NCBI GenBank assembly: GCA_022820825.1
Contig: JAJEEU010000051.1
Location: forward strand, 1-36,212
Length of the DNA: 36,212 nt
Reading direction: 5' to 3'
Source of the DNA: Vicinamibacteria bacterium
Lineage (GTDB): Bacteria; Acidobacteriota; Vicinamibacteria; Vicinamibacterales; UBA8438
Part shown: positions 32,011 to 36,212 of the stretch, piece after piece
How the letters are laid out: each line of letters opens with the position of its first letter
How positions within the stretch are numbered: position 1 is the stretch's first letter
The notes under the pieces: generated by a model
Seen by the model: only the letters and a program-made list of their open reading frames with translations
Told to the model about the DNA's origin: nothing
Database searches by the model: none
Made by a program: the position numbers and the translations under genes

Positions 32011-33048
32011 ATGCTGGCAGAGCTGGTAGTCGCCGCCGCGGTCGTCGTGCTGCTGTTGGGCGCGGTGTTCAGCCTCGTCGATCCGGCGCGCGGTGCGCTC
32101 GGCGTGCAGCCGGAAGTGGCGGAAATGCAGCAACGGCTGCGCGCGGGATTCCTGCGGCTGCAGGCCGACCTGCTGCTCGCCGGCAGCGGGCCCCATCCGG
32201 GTCCCGGCGCCCCGATCGCGCGGTTGCGCGCGCCGGTCGTCCCCGCGCTCGTCGGTCACCGCCATCCCGCGACAGCCGGTACCGCATTCACGACCGATGC
32301 GCTGACCCTGCTGTACGCGCCGCCGGGGGCCGCCGCCGCGGAACTTGCCTCCGCGTTCTCGGGGATGCCGGGCGAGGTGCCGCTCGCGGCGGCCGGGGAC
32401 CGCTGCCCCCCCGGCGTCACGACCTGCGGATTCGAAGCAGGCAGCCTAGCCCTGGCGTTCGATGCGGCCGGTCGGTCCGACATCGTGCGCGTGCTGCGGG
32501 TCTCCGGCGGCGCGCTGCGGCTGCGGGCGGTCGGCGCTGGCCCTGCGCAGCCGTTTGCCGCCGGCTCGTCCATCGTGCCGCTTGCCGTGCGCGGCTACTA
32601 CCACGACCGCGATGCAGCCGAGCTGCGCTATCAGAACGGCTGGGTCACCGATGCGCCCGTGCTGGACAACGTGGTAGGGGTGTCAATCCGCTACTTCGGT
32701 CGCACCGCCCACTCCGTGGACGTCCGCGTTACCGCCGCGAGCGCGCCGTGCCTGGCGGCCGCACTGGCCACGGCGCCGGATTCGGACGCCGGCCCGGTGC
32801 AACCGGAGGAGGAGTTGACGGCTGGCGTGCTGACGGACGGTCCGTGGTGCGGCGGCCGCCTCCTGTTCGATGCAGACCTGTTCCGCGTGCGCCGTGTCCG
32901 CCTGGAGCTCCGCCTGCAGGCGTCCGACGCCCGGCACCGCGGCCGCGATCCGGGGCTGTTCGACCGGCCCGGTTCGGCGCGCCACAACCTGGCCCCGGAC
33001 CTGTTCGGCGTCATCGAGGTGACGCCGCGCAGTGCGGCAGGATACTGA
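32011..33048 (+). CDS. pilW: Minor pilin-like protein (PilW-like)
   Basis: A 345-residue protein with an N-terminal hydrophobic helix, AELVVAAAVVVLLLGAVFSL, a PilW-like core with QQRLRAGFLRLQADLLLAGS, and a C-terminal region ending LAPDLFGVIEVTPRSAAGY. Cysteines occur at about 132, 139, 248 and 281. The start codon as written begins inside the prepilin motif: the two codons upstream encode Gly-Cys, giving GC-MLAE with Glu at the fifth position. No ATG, GTG or TTG lies upstream in frame nearby, so the leader is missing or begins at a rare codon. It is eight bases after the pilV-like stop. Confidence 0.75.
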   Translation: MLAELVVAAAVVVLLLGAVFSLVDPARGALGVQPEVAEMQQRLRAGFLRLQADLLLAGSGPHPGPGAPIARLRAPVVPALVGHRHPATAGTAFTTDALTLLYAPPGAAAAELASAFSGMPGEVPLAAAGDRCPPGVTTCGFEAGSLALAFDAAGRSDIVRVLRVSGGALRLRAVGAGPAQPFAAGSSIVPLAVRGYYHDRDAAELRYQNGWVTDAPVLDNVVGVSIRYFGRTAHSVDVRVTAASAPCLAAALATAPDSDAGPVQPEEELTAGVLTDGPWCGGRLLFDADLFRVRRVRLELRLQASDARHRGRDPGLFDRPGSARHNLAPDLFGVIEVTPRSAAGY

Positions 33049-33698
33049 TGCATGGCCGGTCGCGCGCAGCAGGCGCGCACCGCGGGCCGCCGGACTCCCG
33101 CGGCGCCGCGCTCATCGTCACCATGATGGCGCTGCTGATGCTCGTGGCCCTCACCGGAGCCCTGATGCCGCTCACGTCGAGCGAAACGGCCATCGCCGCC
33201 AACCAGCGTCTTGCCATGCAGTCGCTGTACGCCGCCGAAGCGGTGCTGGAGCGCGCGATTCGGGAGCTGGAGGCCGCACCGTCCTGGGACGACGTGCTGG
33301 CCGGCCGCCGCCGGGCAACGCTGTGGGACGACCTGACCGCCAGGTCGCTTGCCGACGGCGCGGTGCTGGACCTGAACGCCGCAACGGACGCGCTGGCGGT
33401 TTCGGGAGCCGGGCGTTCCGGCGCGGGGCAGGGCCTGCGCTGGCGGCTCTATGCGCACGGGCCCCTGGGCGCCGTGCTGCCGCAGGATCCCACCGGCGGC
33501 TTGCTGCACGCCGCCGTGTGGGTCGCAGACGACCCGGCCGACGCCGACGGAGATCCGCTGCAAGACGCCAACGGCGTCCTCGTGCTGCACGCGGCTGCAG
33601 TCGGCCCCGCGCTGGCGCAACGCGCGGTACAAGCAATGCTGACCCGCCCGGCTCCGGATCAGCGGCCGGTCGTCACGGCGTGGACGATCGTGCGCTAG
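33048..33698 (+). CDS. pilX: Minor pilin-like protein (PilX-like)
   Basis: A 216-residue protein. The ATG at 33048 overlaps the pilW-like stop. The N-terminus has RGAALIVTMMALLMLVALTG then TSSETAIAANQRLAMQSLYA and AEAVLERAIREL, the PilX N-terminal pattern (hydrophobic helix, then Ala-Glu-Ala after an aromatic residue). The usual prepilin Gly-Phe is replaced by Arg-Gly-Ala, as in several PilX. The C-terminus ends QRPVVTAWTIVR, and the DNA coding this end is repeated 221 bases downstream. Third gene of the minor pilin set; no pilY1 follows. Confidence 0.75.
   Translation: MHGRSRAAGAHRGPPDSRGAALIVTMMALLMLVALTGALMPLTSSETAIAANQRLAMQSLYAAEAVLERAIRELEAAPSWDDVLAGRRRATLWDDLTARSLADGAVLDLNAATDALAVSGAGRSGAGQGLRWRLYAHGPLGAVLPQDPTGGLLHAAVWVADDPADADGDPLQDANGVLVLHAAAVGPALAQRAVQAMLTRPAPDQRPVVTAWTIVR
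33660..33696 (+). repeat. 37-base direct repeat, copy 1 (end of pilX)
   Basis: Positions 33660-33696 cover the last codons of pilX up to the first base of its stop. They match 33881-33917 at 36 of 37 bases; the single difference is C (33671) against G (33892). The copies are in the same orientation, 221 bases apart. The segment between is palindrome-rich and has no gene. Confidence 0.9.
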
Positions 33699-33750
33699 GA
33701 GTCCGTGGCGTAACTTTGCCGGCAAGGCAGGAACCTCGCGGTACAAGAAG

Positions 33751-33780
33751 GGGGACGACAAGCACTCAAGTGTCGTCCCC
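33751..33780. repeat. Perfect inverted repeat, 10-base arms
   Basis: GGGGACGACA (33751-33760) and TGTCGTCCCC (33771-33780) are exact complements; the 10-base loop holds CACT and AGTG, which can form an alternative inner stem. It is the most symmetric element of the segment between the 37-base repeats. It may serve as a terminator for pilX and aroB, which converge here, or be part of a dispersed REP-like element. Confidence 0.8.
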
Positions 33781-33800
33781 AAGCCGCGCACGGCGCGGCC

Positions 33801-33846
33801 CGGCAGGCGCGGCGCGGGGCAACGGGGTCCCCGCTAGCGCCTGCCG
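33801..33846. repeat. Nested GC-rich hairpin
   Basis: The outer arms CGGCAGGCGC (33801-33810) and GCGCCTGCCG (33837-33846) are exact complements. Inside, GCGGGG (33814-33819) pairs with CCCCGC (33829-33834). The two stems stack with small internal loops. Part of the non-coding segment between the 37-base repeats. Confidence 0.7.
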
Positions 33847-33851
33847 CGGGT

Positions 33852-33868
33852 TCGGGGCGCAGCCCCGA
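33852..33868. repeat. Short hairpin, 7-base stem
   Basis: TCGGGGC (33852-33858) and GCCCCGA (33862-33868) are exact complements around GCA. This is the third palindrome in a row in the segment, ending 12 bases before the second 37-base repeat. Confidence 0.65.
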
Positions 33869-33880
33869 GTGCAGGAAGCC

Positions 33881-33917
33881 CAGCGGCCGGTGGTCACGGC
33901 GTGGACGATCGTGCGCT
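33881..33917 (+). repeat. 37-base direct repeat, copy 2
   Basis: This is the downstream copy of the pilX 3' end, in the same orientation as copy 1. In one frame it would again encode QRPVVTAWTIVR and a stop, but no credible start or upstream gene exists for it, so it is a remnant or a duplication scar. It ends 11 bases before the aroB stop (33929). Confidence 0.9.
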
Positions 33918-33928
33918 GACCGGAATCC

Positions 33929-35020
33929 TCACTTGCCTCGGATTCCGATGCTGCGCAGCGCGGACCGAATCTCGTCCTCGGCGACGTCGTTCACGGTCAC
34001 CGTTGCGCCCAGCCTCACCGGCAGGATCATGTGGAGGCGTCCGTCGAGCACCTTCTTGTCCCGGCGGATGGCCTTGCAGACGGCGGCGGCGGACAGGTCG
34101 CTGACCGACGGCAGGGGGCCCAGCTTGGCGATCAGTTCCGCCAGCGCCGCACGGTCGCTCCCGGGAAACAGGCCGCGCGCGGCGGCGAGTTGCGCCGCCG
34201 CGAGCATGCCGTAGGCGACTGCCTCGCCGTGGGCGTAGCGCTGGTAGCGGCTCACCGCCTCTATCGCGTGGCCGACCGTATGGCCGAAGTTGAGCGTGCG
34301 CCGCAGACCGCTCTCGCGCTCGTCCTGCGCAACCACGTCCGCCTTGATGCGGCACGATTCGGCGATCACCGGCACGAGCACGGCCGGCTTCCGGTCGAAG
34401 ATGGCAGCCAGGTCCCGTTCCACGCGCTCGAACAGCTCGCGGCTGGCAATCACGCCGTACTTGACCACTTCGTACAGCCCCGACCGGAACTCACGGCGGG
34501 GCAGCGTAGCCAGCAGCAGCGGATCGGCCACCACCGCGATCGGTTGATGAAACGCGCCGATCAGGTTCTTGCCGAGCTCGTGGTTGACGCCGACCTTGCC
34601 GCCGACGGCGCTGTCGACCTGCGCCAGCAGCGTGGAAGGCACATGCACGAGCCGCACGCCGCGCAGAAACGTCGCCGCGGCGAAGCCGGCCACGTCGCCC
34701 ACCACGCCGCCGCCAACGCCGATCACGGTGGCGCCGCGGTCCCCGCCGGCCCTGATCAGCGCGTCGTACAGCCGCGCCACCGTGTGCAGCGTCTTGGCCT
34801 GCTCGCCGTCGGGCATCATGATCGCCTCGGCGCCGTCCAGGGCCCGTTCCACGGCCGCGCCGTGCAGCTTCCAGATTGGCGGACTGGAGATGACGAAGCG
34901 CCGGCCGGTGGATCCCGCCGCGCTCACGAGCGTTCCGAGCTGATCCACCAGTCCGGCGCCGACGTGGACCGGATAGGCGTGCGTTTCCGTGCGCACATCG
35001 ATCTGAACGGGAGCCGTCAT
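33929..35020 (-). CDS. aroB: 3-dehydroquinate synthase
   Basis: A 363-residue enzyme, the second step of the shikimate pathway (DAHP to 3-dehydroquinate), using NAD and a divalent metal in the cytoplasm. Key segments are the NAD site GVGGGVVGDVAGFAAATFLR, then VHVPSTLLAQVDSAVGGKVG and LGKNLIGAFHQP. Metal ligands are Glu184 (GLYEVVKYG), His247 (NFGHTVGHAIE) and His264 (AHGEAVAYGM). The ATG at 35020 gives TAPVQIDVRTETHAYPVHVG; the frame is open further upstream, but without homology. Length normal. It is divergent from nadB and convergent with pilX. Confidence 0.96.
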   Translation of the reverse strand: MTAPVQIDVRTETHAYPVHVGAGLVDQLGTLVSAAGSTGRRFVISSPPIWKLHGAAVERALDGAEAIMMPDGEQAKTLHTVARLYDALIRAGGDRGATVIGVGGGVVGDVAGFAAATFLRGVRLVHVPSTLLAQVDSAVGGKVGVNHELGKNLIGAFHQPIAVVADPLLLATLPRREFRSGLYEVVKYGVIASRELFERVERDLAAIFDRKPAVLVPVIAESCRIKADVVAQDERESGLRRTLNFGHTVGHAIEAVSRYQRYAHGEAVAYGMLAAAQLAAARGLFPGSDRAALAELIAKLGPLPSVSDLSAAAVCKAIRRDKKVLDGRLHMILPVRLGATVTVNDVAEDEIRSALRSIGIRGK

Positions 35021-35078
35021 GGTGGCAACGGAAGGGCAGGTCGCGTCATGTAGGATAGCACCTGGGTTGGGAGCGTGC

Positions 35079-36212
35079 GTGGCAGACCTCGAGTGCGATT
35101 TCCTGATAGTCGGCAGCGGCATAGCGGCGTTGCGCGCGGCCATCGAGCTGTCCGCCGACGGTCAGACCCTGGTGCTGACGAAGGGCGGTGCGGAGCAGGG
35201 GAGCACCGCCCTCGCCCAGGGCGGCATCGCCGCGGCGGTCGGCGAGGCGGATTCGCCCGAGCTGCACGCGGCCGACACGCTGGCGGCCGGCGACGGCCTG
35301 TGCCGGGCGGAGGCCGTGCGCGTTCTCACGGAGCTCGGGCCGCGCTACGTGCGGGAGCTGATCGATTGGGGCGCGCGCTTCGACCGCGAGCCGGACGGGC
35401 GCATAGCGCTGGCGCGCGAGGCGGCCCACAGCGTGCGGCGCGTGCTGCACGCGCGTGACGCGACCGGGCGCGAGATATCCAGGGTGTTGTGGCAGCGCGT
35501 CAGCGGACTGCCCGGCGTCCGCGTGATCGAGCACGCACTCGCCGTCGACGCCCTGATCGCGGACGGGCGTTGCAGCGGGGCGTGCTTTCTCGACGAGCAG
35601 GGGCGGCACGGTACCGTTAGCGCCGCGGCCACCCTGCTGGCCACGGGTGGCGCAGGCCGCATCTTCCGGGAGACCACCAACCCGCCGGCCGCCACGGGCG
35701 ACGGGATCGCCATCGCCTACCGTTCCGGCGCGCGCATGGCGGACCTGGAGTTCGTCCAGTTCCACCCGACCGCACTGAACGTCGACGGCGCCCCCCGTTT
35801 CCTGCTCTCCGAAGCGCTGCGGGGCGAGGGCGCGGTGCTCGTCAACGACGCCGGCCTCCGGTTCATGCAGGAGGTCGATCCGGCGGGAGATCTCGCGCCG
35901 CGGGACCGGGTGGCGCGCGCCATCTCACGCGAGGCCGACCGCACCGGCGGGCAGGTGTACCTGACGCTGGAGGACCTGGCACCGGATTTCGTCCACCGGC
36001 GGTTCCCCACCATCGCCGCGGCCTGCGGCCGCGCCGGGCTGGATCTCGCGCGCGACCGGATACCCGTCGGTCCGGCGGCCCACTACCTCATGGGCGGTAT
36101 CGAAGTGGACCTCGACGGCCGGACATCCGTCGCGGGTCTGTTCGCGGCCGGCGAGGTGGCGTGCTCCGGCGTGCACGGAGCAAACCGGCTGGCCAGCAAC
36201 TCGCTGCTGGAG
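35079..36212 (+). CDS. nadB: L-aspartate oxidase, N-terminal part (cut by window edge)
   Basis: The first 378 codons of an enzyme of about 530 residues that oxidises aspartate to iminoaspartate for NAD synthesis with NadA. The FAD motif is LIVGSGIAALRAAIEL (about 9-24), followed by STALAQGGIAAAV. The active-site region shows LEFVQFHPTAL, LLSEALRGEGAVLVN and RDRVARAISREAD, then AAHYLMGGIEVDLDGRTSVA and GLFAAGEVACSGVHGANRLA. The start is GTG at 35079, after GGTTGGGAGCG; a TTG at 35067 is in frame too. The frame is open at the right end. Divergent from aroB, with a 58-base gap. Confidence 0.95.
   Translation, partial: MADLECDFLIVGSGIAALRAAIELSADGQTLVLTKGGAEQGSTALAQGGIAAAVGEADSPELHAADTLAAGDGLCRAEAVRVLTELGPRYVRELIDWGARFDREPDGRIALAREAAHSVRRVLHARDATGREISRVLWQRVSGLPGVRVIEHALAVDALIADGRCSGACFLDEQGRHGTVSAAATLLATGGAGRIFRETTNPPAATGDGIAIAYRSGARMADLEFVQFHPTALNVDGAPRFLLSEALRGEGAVLVNDAGLRFMQEVDPAGDLAPRDRVARAISREADRTGGQVYLTLEDLAPDFVHRRFPTIAAACGRAGLDLARDRIPVGPAAHYLMGGIEVDLDGRTSVAGLFAAGEVACSGVHGANRLASNSLLE

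Noticed and set aside
33706..33720. TGGCGTAACTTTGCC after pilX, resembling a fourth sigma-54 promoter
   Set aside because: GG and GC are nine bases apart instead of ten, the -24 box is poor, and no gene on the + strand follows.
33700..33880. An integron attC site or a tRNA-derived attachment site
   Set aside because: No matching pair of core sites was found, no tRNA gene is present, and no integrase is in the window.
33660..33917. Template and variable repeats of a diversity-generating retroelement
   Set aside because: The only mismatch is C against G and not at an adenine, and there is no reverse transcriptase in the window.
33032..33919. A + frame running from the pilW end through the repeat segment and ending in the second copy of the pilX tail
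   Set aside because: It is the wrong frame of pilX for most of its length and reads through palindromes; only the last codons of the repeat look coding.

Overview
The window is GC-rich bacterial chromosome, almost fully coding. No gap between genes exceeds about 230 bases. I see no tRNA, rRNA, CRISPR array or transposase. The high GC, the long S10-spc-alpha ribosomal cluster, the paired MacB-type permeases and the Chlamydia-like pyruvoyl arginine decarboxylase beside a sigma-54 type IV pilus locus would fit an Acidobacteriota member (perhaps Vicinamibacteria). That assignment is an inference from general character, not from a search.

Region 1 (1-15610, all +) is the translation supercluster: the end of tuf, then rpsJ-rplC-rplD-rplW-rplB-rpsS-rplV-rpsC-rplP-rpmC-rpsQ-rplN-rplX-rplE-rpsN-rpsH-rplF-rplR-rpsE-rpmD-rplO-secY-adk-map-rpmJ-rpsM-rpsK-rpsD-rpoA-rplQ. 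Many genes overlap by 1 or 4 bases or sit a few bases apart, as in one long transcription unit. infA, often found between map and rpmJ, is absent. Adk, S14, S4, L24 and L36 all carry cysteine (zinc) motifs.

Region 2 (15618-21624, all -) holds an EF-G paralogue with an altered GTPase centre, then an operon of a HlyD/MacA-like membrane-fusion protein and two MacB-like permeases, without an ABC ATPase in the window.

Region 3 (21729-33698, all +) starts with a pyruvoyl-dependent arginine decarboxylase behind a good housekeeping promoter. A type IV pilus locus follows in three blocks: pilB-pilT-pilC, the major pilin, and (after pilD) three minor pilin-like genes. Sigma-54 type -24/-12 elements precede pilB, the pilin gene and the pilV-like gene. 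Between the pilin gene and pilD lies a five-gene insert: a secreted 91-residue Gly/Ala/Met-rich peptide with four cysteines, a SpoIIM/DUF95-like membrane protein, a Yip1-like membrane protein, an unknown four-helix membrane protein and a VKOR-DsbA fusion. This insert is the best candidate for an undescribed system. One reading is a disulfide-bonded, bacteriocin-like or surface peptide with its membrane partners and its own oxidase.

Region 4 (33699-36212) starts with a palindrome-rich non-coding segment bounded by two 37-base near-identical copies of the pilX 3' end. It continues with aroB (-) and, divergent from it, the first 378 codons of nadB (+), cut by the window edge.
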